DNA of 15,015 nt, taken from positions 1 to 15,015 of the forward strand of contig JACKKC010000044.1 of NCBI GenBank assembly GCA_020637615.1. The letters are read 5' to 3'. Within the stretch, counting starts at the first letter, position 1, and the number at the start of each line of letters is the position of its first letter. The notes beneath the pieces were generated by a model, which was not told the origin of the DNA, made no database searches, and saw only the letters and a list, made by a program, of their open reading frames with translations. A program made the translations under genes and the position numbers. Origin of the DNA: Rhodovulum sp. GTDB lineage: Bacteria; Pseudomonadota; Alphaproteobacteria; Rhodobacterales; Rhodobacteraceae. Positions 6,580 through 12,804 of this stretch are shown here, one piece after another.

Positions 6580-6784
6580 CGGTCCGGTCGCCCGGAGGCG
6601 CGAGCCGCAGGGCGAGGGGGGCGCAGCTTCACCGTCGGTTGAGGATCGGGACGTGGCGGCCCTGGACGGTGCGCCTCGCGCGCCGGCCCCCGGCAGGGCC
6701 GGCGCGGCCCGATCGACACCGGTCGATCGGGCAGGGGACCTTTGGCCCGCGTGGGAAGCGAGTTGATGGCGAGGGCCGCCGGGG

Positions 6785-7207
6785 TCAGCCCCGGCCGAGG
6801 AGCCGCAGCGTCGCGGGATCGGGCGCGCCGCCGTAGAAGGTCGCGAGGGCCGCGGGGAACAGCGGCTCGTCCGGGTCGGCGGCGGCGAAGAGCGTCATGG
6901 AGGAGCGGAACTTCAGCGCGTCGATGCCGCCGAGGATCGCCTCCGGGGCCGTGCCGGCATGGTGCAGCATCGCCCGGGTGGCGTCCCGCAGCCGCGGCCC
7001 GAGGACCGGATGCGCCAGATAGGCGCGGGCCTCGCCGATATCCGCCAGCGCGAAGCGGATGGCAGTGGCGCTGCGGCCGAGGCCGGCGATCTGGGGAAAG
7101 ACGAACCACATCCAGTGCGTCGCCTTGCGCCCGGCGGCGAGTTCCGCCGCGACCGCGGGCCAGACGGCGTCCTGGGCGGCGACGAAGCGGTCGAGGTCAG
7201 TGGTCAT
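6785..7207 (-). CDS. DUF1810 family protein
   Basis: A 140-aa protein, the normal length for DUF1810 (PF08837). The hallmark K-x-T-H-W-M-W-F-V-F-P-Q lies at 28-39. LGRSATAIRFAL (43-54), YLAHPVLGPRL (63-73) and DALKFRSSMTLF (96-107) are also typical. It is a small soluble helical protein of unknown function. Its start overlaps the stop of the upstream HD-domain gene by 11 nt, so the two are probably co-transcribed and translationally coupled. Inverted repeats and a putative terminator follow its stop. Confidence 0.9.
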   Translation of the reverse strand: MTTDLDRFVAAQDAVWPAVAAELAAGRKATHWMWFVFPQIAGLGRSATAIRFALADIGEARAYLAHPVLGPRLRDATRAMLHHAGTAPEAILGGIDALKFRSSMTLFAAADPDEPLFPAALATFYGGAPDPATLRLLGRG

Positions 7208-7787
7208 CGCGCTCTCCGGTGGCGCGGGCGGCGAGTTGCGCGGTTTCTTCGTCCACCGGCGCGCGCAGGGCCTCGATCAGCGGATGCGCGGCGCTGTGGC
7301 GCCGGCCGTAGCCGAGGTTGAAGGCATAGTCGAAATCCGGCGGATTCGCGCCCTGGACATGCTGGAGCACGGTCTCCAGCCGGTCGAGCCCCTTGGCGAT
7401 GCGGGCCTCGGGCGTGGCAAGCGAGTTGTATTCGTCCCAGAGGGCGAGCAGGCGGTTCGCGGCGGCTTCGGGCAGGGGCGCGAGCAGCGATTGCAGGTCG
7501 GCGCGCTCCTCGGCGGTCTTGTCGGGGCCCTGCAGCGGCGCGGGCACGTCGCCGTGCAGCGCCTCGCCGAGGTCGTGCAGGACGAGCATGCGCAGGAGGC
7601 GGGCGTGGTCGATGCCCGGCAGCTCCTCCTCGAGGGCGATGGCCATCAGGGCGAGGCGCCAGCTGTGCTCGGCGGTGCTCTCGCGCCGCCCGGTTGCGGT
7701 CCAGGAATTGCGCAGCGTGTCCTTCAGCGCCTCCGCGCTGCGGAAGAAGGCGAGATAGGCGGCGATATCGGTCTCGGCGGGGGCCAT
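7197..7787 (-). CDS. HD-domain hydrolase (YfbR/HDDC2-like, HD_3)
   Basis: A 196-aa HD-superfamily phosphohydrolase. The metal-binding residues are visible: H41 in STAEHSWRLALMA (38-49), the H71-D72 pair in LVLHDLGEALHGD (68-80), and a later conserved aspartate in KGLDRLETVLQ. This layout fits the HD_3 group that includes 5'-deoxynucleotidase YfbR and human HDDC2. Activity on nucleoside monophosphates is therefore plausible, but the exact substrate is not shown. I chose the ATG at 7785-7787, where similarity to the family begins; a longer in-frame start at 7832 adds a basic low-complexity tail. It is the first gene of the pair with DUF1810 and divergent from the TetR operon. Confidence 0.86.
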   Translation of the reverse strand: MAPAETDIAAYLAFFRSAEALKDTLRNSWTATGRRESTAEHSWRLALMAIALEEELPGIDHARLLRMLVLHDLGEALHGDVPAPLQGPDKTAEERADLQSLLAPLPEAAANRLLALWDEYNSLATPEARIAKGLDRLETVLQHVQGANPPDFDYAFNLGYGRRHSAAHPLIEALRAPVDEETAQLAARATGERDDH

Positions 7788-8115
7788 GTCCCGGTGTCGC
7801 GCGCTTCGGGCGGGAGATCCAGCCCTGTCCACGGGTGGGCGGCGAATTGCGTCTGGGGTTCAATTCTTCTTCCTCGACCGTTCCGCTGAAAGACGAGGGC
7901 AGCGCCTGACCCGGGCGGGGGCGAAGCGCTCGCGTCGTGCCGGAGGCACGCCTTCGGCGTGACGGGACGGGGCGGGCGCTGCCCGGCGGTGCCCGCCGGA
8001 CGAAATGGTGGTGCGGGGCTCCACGCCTTGAACGGCCACCGTCCGGCGGTGCCTCTTGCTTTCGGATGAAAGATATGTAATCAATCGTTTGATTGAAAAC
8101 TGCATCGGACATGCC
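7788..8115. promoter_or_regulatory. Divergent regulatory gap between the HD gene and the TetR gene
   Basis: 328 bp with no credible gene. It contains two overlapping hairpins: CGTGCC/GGCACG (7936-7941, 7945-7950) and CACGCC/GGCGTG (7947-7952, 7956-7961). They share CACG, so only one can form at a time. A perfect CCGGCGG/CCGCCGG stem follows (7983-7989, 7993-7999), and CCGGCGGTGCC occurs again at 8043-8053. The AT-rich operator lies at 8079-8096. Confidence 0.5.
8079..8096. promoter_or_regulatory. Putative TetR-family operator
   Basis: AATCAA (8079-8084) and TTGATT (8089-8094) flank TCGT. In an overlapping register, TCAATC (8081-8086) and GATTGA (8091-8096) flank GTTT. Both registers are perfect inverted repeats in the most AT-rich patch of the region, 20 bp before the regulator start. 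TTGCTT at 8056-8061 and the TATGTAAT stretch at 8074-8081 may form an overlapping promoter, but their spacing is not ideal. Placement suggests autoregulation by the TetR protein. Confidence 0.6.
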
Positions 8116-8772
8116 ATGGCTGCCCCGGTTCGTCAGGCTTCGGAGAATACCCGCCGTGCGATCATCGAGGCCGGTCTGCGCGGATTCGGCTCCAAGGGCT
8201 ATGCGGCGACGAGCACGCGCGAGATCGCGGCGCTGGCCGAGACCAATGTCGCCTCGATCGCCTATCATTTCGGCGGCAAGGAGGGGCTTCGCACCGCCTG
8301 CGCCGAGCATGTGGTCGCCACGCTCGGCGCCGTGCTGGCCTCGGATGCCGCGGAGCAGGAGGTGGTGGACCCCGAGCTCGCCCGGGCGCGGCTGGCCGGG
8401 CTCGCGGAGCGCATGGTGCATTTCCTGCTGCTGCGCCCGGAGGCCCATGCGATCGCGGGCTTCATGATCCGCGAGATGGCCCAGCCCTCGCCGGCGCTCG
8501 ACGCCATCTACGAGGGGCTGATCGCGCGGCTGCATCCCAGGCTCTGCCGGCTCTGGGCCGCCGCGACGGGCCGCGAGGCGGAAAGCCCCGAGGTCAAGCT
8601 CGCGGTCTTCGGGATGATCGGCCAGATCGTCTATTTCCACCTCGGCAGGCCGGTGGTCACCCGCCGGATGGGCTGGAACGGGATCGCGGCGCCCGAGGCC
8701 CGGGCGATCGCCGAGATGATCGCCGCGACGCTCTGCGCGCGGCTCGACGCGGACAGGGGGGATCCGGCATGA
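8116..8772 (+). CDS. CecR-like TetR-family transcriptional regulator
   Basis: A 218-aa TetR-family repressor. The N-terminal DNA-binding domain (about 10-60) has the helix-turn-helix within YAATSTREIAALAETNVASIAYHFGGKEGL (29-58). The C-terminal half, with FMIREMAQPSPALDAIYEGLI (116-136) and GQIVYFHLGRPVVTRRMGW (169-187), matches the CecR/CerR-type ligand domain (formerly DUF1956) of E. coli YbiH. I chose the ATG at 8116: an in-frame start at 8056 would put the operator inside the coding region, and the TetR fold begins only after 8116. The Shine-Dalgarno is weak. Its stop overlaps the next gene by 4 nt. It likely represses the efflux operon it heads; the inducer is unknown. Confidence 0.88.
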   Translation: MAAPVRQASENTRRAIIEAGLRGFGSKGYAATSTREIAALAETNVASIAYHFGGKEGLRTACAEHVVATLGAVLASDAAEQEVVDPELARARLAGLAERMVHFLLLRPEAHAIAGFMIREMAQPSPALDAIYEGLIARLHPRLCRLWAAATGREAESPEVKLAVFGMIGQIVYFHLGRPVVTRRMGWNGIAAPEARAIAEMIAATLCARLDADRGDPA

Positions 8773-9719
8773 GCCCGTTCGTCTGTGCGCTGCCGCTGAT
8801 CGGGGGGCTCTTCGGCGCCTGCGCCGGCGATGCGCCGCTCGCGGTCGGCTATGTGGAGGGCGAATACGTCCATCTCGCGCCGGTCACCAGCGCCGAGCTG
8901 ACCGAGGTCGCCGTGCGCGCCGGCGACCGGGTCGCGGCCGGGCAGCTGGTGGCGCGGCAGGAGAGCACCGATGCCGAGATCGCGCTGGCCGAGGCTGAGG
9001 CCGCGCGCGGCCAGGCGGAGGCGGAGCTTGCCAACCTGCGCGAGGGCAGCCGGCCCGAGGAGATCGCGGTGATCGAGGCCAGCCTCGATTCGGCGCGGGT
9101 GCGGCTGCGTGAGGCCGAGCGCGAGGCGGAGCGCCAGACCCAGCTCTCGCAGCGCGGCATCGTCGCGGATTCGGTGCTCGATCACGCGGTTGCGGAGCGC
9201 GACGTGGCGGCGACCGCCGTGGCCGAGCTCGAGGCGCAGCTCGGCGTCGCCCGGCTGCCGGCGCGCGAGGGGCTGCTGCGCGCCGCCGAGAGCCGGCTGA
9301 GGGGCGCCGAGGCCGCGGAGCGCCAGGCCGCCTGGCGGCTCGAGAAGCGGACCATCGACGCGCCGGTCGCCGGCGAGGTCGCGGATGTCTTCCGCCGGGT
9401 GGGCGAGCTGGCCGGGCCGAGCGCGCCGGTGGTCTCGATCCTGCCGGAAGCGGGCTACAAGCTCGTCGCCTTCCTGGGCGAAGCGAGCCTCGCCGGGCTC
9501 GATCTGGGCGAGCGGCTGGCGGTGCGCTGCGACGGCTGCCCGGAGGGGCTGACCGCGACGATCTCCTTCATCTCCGACGGGCCGGAATTCACCCCGCCGG
9601 TGATCTATTCGGTCGAGAATCGCCAGAAGCTCGTCTACCGGATCGAGGCGCGGCTCGACCCCGAGGCGCGGCTGCTGCGGCCGGGACAGATCGTCGACGT
9701 CTCGACCGCAGCGCCCTGA
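8769..9719 (+). CDS. HlyD-family periplasmic adaptor (YbhG-like)
   Basis: A 316-aa membrane fusion protein linking an inner-membrane exporter to the outer envelope. A hydrophobic N-terminus (about 4-18) can act as signal or anchor; the Cys at 18 after LFGA is a poor lipobox, so lipidation is uncertain. A first half-lipoyl segment covers about 40-65 (VRAGDRVAAGQLVARQES), a long Ala/Glu/Arg coiled coil about 66-190, and a second half-lipoyl segment starts at RTIDAPVAGEVADV (194-207). A beta-barrel domain with LRPGQIVDV near the end follows. REGSRPEE in the coiled coil is typical of YbhG-type adaptors. The start overlaps the tetR stop (ATGA) and the ABC ATPase begins 10 bp after its end. Confidence 0.9.
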   Translation: MSPFVCALPLIGGLFGACAGDAPLAVGYVEGEYVHLAPVTSAELTEVAVRAGDRVAAGQLVARQESTDAEIALAEAEAARGQAEAELANLREGSRPEEIAVIEASLDSARVRLREAEREAERQTQLSQRGIVADSVLDHAVAERDVAATAVAELEAQLGVARLPAREGLLRAAESRLRGAEAAERQAAWRLEKRTIDAPVAGEVADVFRRVGELAGPSAPVVSILPEAGYKLVAFLGEASLAGLDLGERLAVRCDGCPEGLTATISFISDGPEFTPPVIYSVENRQKLVYRIEARLDPEARLLRPGQIVDVSTAAP

Positions 9720-9728
9720 GCTGCCGCC

Positions 9729-10652
9729 ATGGCCGAGAACGTCATCGACGTGCGCAACCTCACCAAGCGCTTCGGATCGCGCGTCGTGGTGGACGACGTG
9801 TCGATCAGGGTGCGGCGCGGCGAGATCGTCGGCTTCCTCGGGCCGAACGGCTCGGGCAAGACCACCACGATCCGCATGATGTGCGGGCTCCTGCATCTCG
9901 ACGGCGGCAGCGGCGAGGTGCTCGGCCACGACCTCGCCACCGAGAGCCGGCAAATCAAGGACCAGGTCGGCTACATGACCCAGAAATTCTCGCTCTACGA
10001 GGATCTGACCATCGAGGAGAACCTCGACCTGGTCGCGGGCCTCTACCGCCTCCGGGAACCGGGCCGGGTGGTGCGCGAGACCCTCGACGGCCTGGGGCTG
10101 ACCTCGCGGCGGCGGCAGCTCGCCGGCAAGCTCTCGGGCGGGTGGAAGCAGCGGCTGGCGCTGGCGGCCTGCATCATGCACGGGCCGCAGCTCCTGCTGC
10201 TCGACGAGCCGACGGCCGGCGTCGATCCCAAGGCGCGGCGCGAGTTCTGGGACGAGATCCACCGGCTGGCGGCGGGGGGCATGACCGTGCTCGTCTCCAC
10301 CCATTACATGGACGAGGCCGAGCGCTGCCACCGCATCAGCTACATCGCCTATGGCAAGCTGATCGCCGAGGGCACCGTGGCCGAGGTGATCGCCAGCGCC
10401 GGCCTGACCACCTATGTGGTCGCGGGGCCCGATCTCGGCGCGGCCGACGCGGCGCTGCGGGCGGCAAGGGGCGTCGACCAGGTCGCGGCCTTCGGCGCCT
10501 CGCTGCATGTGGTCGGCGCCGATGCGGAAAGCCTGCGCGCGGCGCTCGACGCCGCCGCCGCCGGCCGGGACGTCACGGTGCGGCCCTCCGAGACCAGCCT
10601 CGAGGATGTCTTCATCCGCTACATGGGCTCGGCGGAGGACAATGTCGCATGA
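9729..10652 (+). CDS. ABC transporter ATP-binding protein (YbhF/CcmA-type)
   Basis: A 307-aa nucleotide-binding subunit. Walker A GPNGSGKTT is at 38-46, the Q-loop at Q85 (TQKFSLYEDLT), the signature LSGGWKQ at 135-141, Walker B LLLLDEP at 155-161 with catalytic E160, the D-loop AGVDP at 163-167 and the switch His at H192 (STHYMDEAE). All residues needed for ATP hydrolysis are present. A C-terminal domain (about 215-307) ends in SLEDVFIRYMG, typical of drug- and polysaccharide-export ATPases of the CcmA group. E. coli YbhF has two ATPase domains; this protein has one. Its stop overlaps the permease start (ATGA). Confidence 0.94.
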   Translation: MAENVIDVRNLTKRFGSRVVVDDVSIRVRRGEIVGFLGPNGSGKTTTIRMMCGLLHLDGGSGEVLGHDLATESRQIKDQVGYMTQKFSLYEDLTIEENLDLVAGLYRLREPGRVVRETLDGLGLTSRRRQLAGKLSGGWKQRLALAACIMHGPQLLLLDEPTAGVDPKARREFWDEIHRLAAGGMTVLVSTHYMDEAERCHRISYIAYGKLIAEGTVAEVIASAGLTTYVVAGPDLGAADAALRAARGVDQVAAFGASLHVVGADAESLRAALDAAAAGRDVTVRPSETSLEDVFIRYMGSAEDNVA

Positions 10653-11785
10653 GGATGCCGGTCTCCCTGCGGCGGCTGCGGGCGCTGCTCGCCAAGGAAT
10701 TCATCCAGATGCGGCGGGACCGCATCACCTTCGCGATGATGCTCGGCGTGCCGCTGATCCAGCTGATCCTCTTCGGCTTCGCCATCAACAACGATCCCAA
10801 GGCCCTGCCCGCGGCGCTGGTGACCGCGAGCCACGACCAGTATTCGCGGGCGATGATCTCGGCGCTGGAGCTGACGGGCTATTATCGCTTCACCCATGTC
10901 ACCGACAGCGCCGCGGAGGCGGAGGCGCTGATCCAGGCGGGCGACGTGGCCTTCGTGGTAACGATTCCGTCCGATTTCGGGGCGCGGGTGGTGCGCGGGG
11001 ATGCGCCGCAGATCCTGGTGGAGGCCGATGCCACCGATCCGGCCTCGTCGAGCGGCGCCATCTCGACGCTCGGCACCGTCGCCGAGCAGGCGCTCCTGCG
11101 CGCCAAGGGCGAGGAGGCGCAGGCGGCCGAGGCCGCCGCGGGCCGGCTGGAGGTGGTGGTGCACCGCCGCTACAACCCCGAGGGGATCTCGCAATACAAC
11201 ATCGTGCCGGGGCTCCTGGGGGTGATCCTGCAGATGACCATGGTGATGATGACCTCCATGGCGCTGACCCGCGAGACCGAGCGCGGCACCATGGAGAACC
11301 TGCTGGCGATGCCGGCCACCTCCACCGAGGTGATGCTCTCCAAGATCCTGCCCTATCTGGTGGTGGGTGCGGTGCAGGTCGGGGTGGTGCTGCTCGCGGC
11401 GCGCACGCTCTTCTCGGTTCCCTTCCTCGGGCGGCTCGACGTGCTGATGCAGGCGGTTTTTCTCTTCGTGCTGGCGCTGGTGCTGCTCGGCTACGCCATC
11501 TCGAGCTTCGCGCGCACCCAGATGCAGGCGATGCAGCTTACCTTCTTCTTCTTCCTGCCCTCGCTCCTGCTCTCGGGCTTCATGTTCCCCTATCGCGGCA
11601 TGCCCGGCTGGGCGCAGACGCTGGGCGAGATCTTCCCGCTGACCCATTTCATCCGGGCGATCCGGGCGGTGATGCTGAAGGGCGCGGATCTCCCGGCCAT
11701 CGACCGCGAGATGGCGATCCTCGCGCTCTTCGTCGCGATCTATGCCGCCGTCGCGCTGGTGCGCTTCCGCCGGACGCTGGACTGA
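10649..11785 (+). CDS. ABC-2 type transporter permease (YbhS/YbhR-like)
   Basis: A 378-aa ABC-2 permease. The N-terminus has a basic RRLRALLAKEFIQMRRDRIT segment (8-27), typical of YhhJ/YbhR proteins, and TM1 at about 27-46. A large periplasmic domain follows (about 47-180), then five hydrophobic segments near 183-206, 232-251, 266-288, 296-314 and 355-372. The conserved TRETERGTMENLLAMPA coupling region is at 208-223 and GFMFPYRGMP at 310-319. I chose the ATG at 10649 because it overlaps the ATPase stop; the ATG at 10655 is an alternative. Only one permease gene is present, so a homodimer is inferred, whereas E. coli has YbhS and YbhR. Confidence 0.93.
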   Translation: MRMPVSLRRLRALLAKEFIQMRRDRITFAMMLGVPLIQLILFGFAINNDPKALPAALVTASHDQYSRAMISALELTGYYRFTHVTDSAAEAEALIQAGDVAFVVTIPSDFGARVVRGDAPQILVEADATDPASSSGAISTLGTVAEQALLRAKGEEAQAAEAAAGRLEVVVHRRYNPEGISQYNIVPGLLGVILQMTMVMMTSMALTRETERGTMENLLAMPATSTEVMLSKILPYLVVGAVQVGVVLLAARTLFSVPFLGRLDVLMQAVFLFVLALVLLGYAISSFARTQMQAMQLTFFFFLPSLLLSGFMFPYRGMPGWAQTLGEIFPLTHFIRAIRAVMLKGADLPAIDREMAILALFVAIYAAVALVRFRRTLD

Positions 11786-12189
11786 GACCGACGACCCCGG
11801 GGACCTGAGGATCCCGCGAGCGCGGCCGCGCGCGGATTTGTCACCTGCCATATCCGCGAAGAGAATGCGGCATGGCCACCGGGGACGGGCGTGGGGTCGT
11901 GGAGCCGGGCGATCACGGGGCGGGGGCTACGGGCCGAAAGACTGGACGGAACGCGGTTGCGGCGGAGAAGTCCGGGGTACCGGGGCCTTGCAGGAAGATC
12001 CGGGCAACGCTCCTCCCAGTTCCGGACCTGCGGCACTTGTGCCATTGTCCTCTGCGATGGAGGAGCGGACACGGCGGCCGGATGATGTTTCAGGAAGAGC
12101 GGGCAGCATCGGCCTACGCCGGCCGGCGAAGGCGCGCGCCGCGGGGGGCGCATCTGATCGGCATTGCCGGCATTGCCGGCGCCGCCACC
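11786..12189. other. Gap between the efflux operon and the next operon
   Basis: 404 bp in which I see no credible complete gene. The 12-bp palindrome GCGCGGCCGCGC (11820-11831) runs into copy C of the dispersed hairpin element (11831-11865). A tandem 9-bp repeat GGCATTGCC lies at 12160-12177. Position 12126-12147 matches 46-67 at 20 of 22 bases. A promoter for the downstream operon must lie here or further upstream; I see no convincing -35/-10 pair. Confidence 0.55.
11831..11865. repeat. Dispersed 35-bp hairpin element, copy C
   Basis: The arms CGCGGAT (11831-11837) and ATCCGCG (11852-11858) flank a loop with the shared core TTGTCACCTGCCA. It matches copy A at 34 of 35 positions, with a single T for G at 11851 in the loop. 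Unlike copies A and B, it has no compound inverted repeat on its left. It lies 45 bp after the permease stop. Confidence 0.7.
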
Positions 12190-12348
12190 ATGCGCAACGT
12201 CTCGCGCGGGGTGATCAGTGTCGCGCTCGCCCACGGGCTGCTCGGGCTCTATCTCGGGCCGGTCGTGATCTCGGTCTTCCATGAACTCGTCGTCGCCTGG
12301 ACGCGCCTGGGCGCGACCGGCCAGACACCCGAATCCGGAGCCCATTGA
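12190..12348 (+). pseudogene. Probable remnant of an AI-2E-family transporter (C-terminal end)
   Basis: An open frame of 52 aa with one or two hydrophobic stretches (about 7-36). Its ALAHGLLGLYLGPVVISVFHELVVAW resembles the last transmembrane region of AI-2E/PerM-family proteins, which typically end with a G-x-x-G-x-x-x-G-P pattern followed by a helix and a Trp. Full members are about 350 aa, and I find nothing like the missing 300 residues upstream in any frame. It could instead be a genuine small membrane protein: it starts with ATG but has no clear Shine-Dalgarno. Its stop overlaps the next start by one base (TGATG), so its translation may still feed the downstream genes. The frame is open upstream to 11872, but that part looks non-coding. 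Confidence 0.45.
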
Positions 12349-12803
12349 TGGACCACCCCCCGATGAACCCTGCGGCCCCGCAGCACCTGCCGTCCTTCAT
12401 CGCCGGCCCCGGCCAGTCCGATTGGCTGATGACGGTGATGGCCGTCTTCCTGATCGTCGCCGTGGTCTCGGTCGGGCTGGTCTATCTCAGGCTCCACGCG
12501 CTGCCCGAGCATATGGCGCATCGTGCCAACAAGGTGCAGCTCCAGGTCGTCGCAGTGCTCGCGCTGCTGGCGCTCTTCACCCACAACGCGATCTTCTGGA
12601 TCGCGGCGCTGCTTCTGGCGCTCGTCGAGCTGCCGAATTTCTCGACCCCGATGAACTCGATCGCGCTCTCGCTCGAGAAGCTCTCGGGCCGCGACAAGTC
12701 GCGCGAGCCGCCCTCGCTCTGGAACGACCTGCTCTCCGACGACGCCGAGGCCGCGCGCCACGGGCCGATCCGGCCGGCGGCGGCGCCGGAGGCGGAGGCC
12801 TGA
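12348..12803 (+). CDS. Conserved membrane protein of unknown function
   Basis: A 151-aa inner-membrane protein with a hydrophobic segment at about 26-47 and two closely spaced ones at about 64-79 and 81-96. The loop between the first two contains LPEHMAHRANKVQLQ (52-66). After the third segment, ELPNFSTPMNSIALSLEKL (94-112) and an acidic Ala/Pro-rich tail follow, probably cytoplasmic. I cannot assign a named family. The ATG at 12348 shares one base with the stop of the upstream remnant, and a TTG at 12345 is an alternative. The HlyD-family gene begins one base after its stop, so the two products probably act together in the membrane. Confidence 0.75.
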   Translation: MDHPPMNPAAPQHLPSFIAGPGQSDWLMTVMAVFLIVAVVSVGLVYLRLHALPEHMAHRANKVQLQVVAVLALLALFTHNAIFWIAALLLALVELPNFSTPMNSIALSLEKLSGRDKSREPPSLWNDLLSDDAEAARHGPIRPAAAPEAEA

Positions 12804-12804
12804 G

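Larger units (their letters stand above)
6259..6784. other. Convergent gap dense in inverted repeats
   Basis: 526 bp between converging genes with no credible coding frame. It holds at least six inverted repeats: the compound repeat at 6314-6352, the dispersed hairpin at 6365-6392, GGCCGCGC/GCGCGGCC (6510-6517, 6521-6528), the terminator-like hairpin at 6555-6579, CGCCGGCCC/GGGCCGGCG (6681-6689, 6696-6704) and GCCCGATCGAC/GTCGATCGGGC (6707-6717, 6722-6732). The last two are perfect 9- and 11-bp stems lying 2 bp apart. On the minus strand they would fall in the 3' untranslated region of the HD-DUF1810 transcript. Confidence 0.65.

Noticed and set aside
6259..6784. Possible CRISPR array or integron-like site because of the many repeats
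   Set aside because: The inverted repeats differ in sequence and spacing; there are no direct repeats with uniform spacers, no integrase and no cas gene.
8056..8115. N-terminal extension of the TetR gene from an upstream ATG-like start
   Set aside because: It would place the palindromic operator inside the coding sequence, and the extension lacks TetR-family similarity.
8631..10508. A 625-codon open frame on the minus strand across the TetR, HlyD and ABC ATPase genes
   Set aside because: It is antisense to genes with clear motifs, is rich in Arg, His, Gly and Asp, and matches no family; long antisense frames are expected at this GC content.
10619..11851. A 410-codon minus-strand frame across the ABC permease, beginning in element copy C
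   Set aside because: Histidine- and glutamine-rich shadow of the permease; only its first residues (the ADMAGDKSA stretch) are of interest, and they are treated with the repeat element.
12160..12180. Tandem repeat GGCATTGCC as a possible iteron or phase-variable tract
   Set aside because: Only about two 9-bp units; too short to support an origin or slippage locus.
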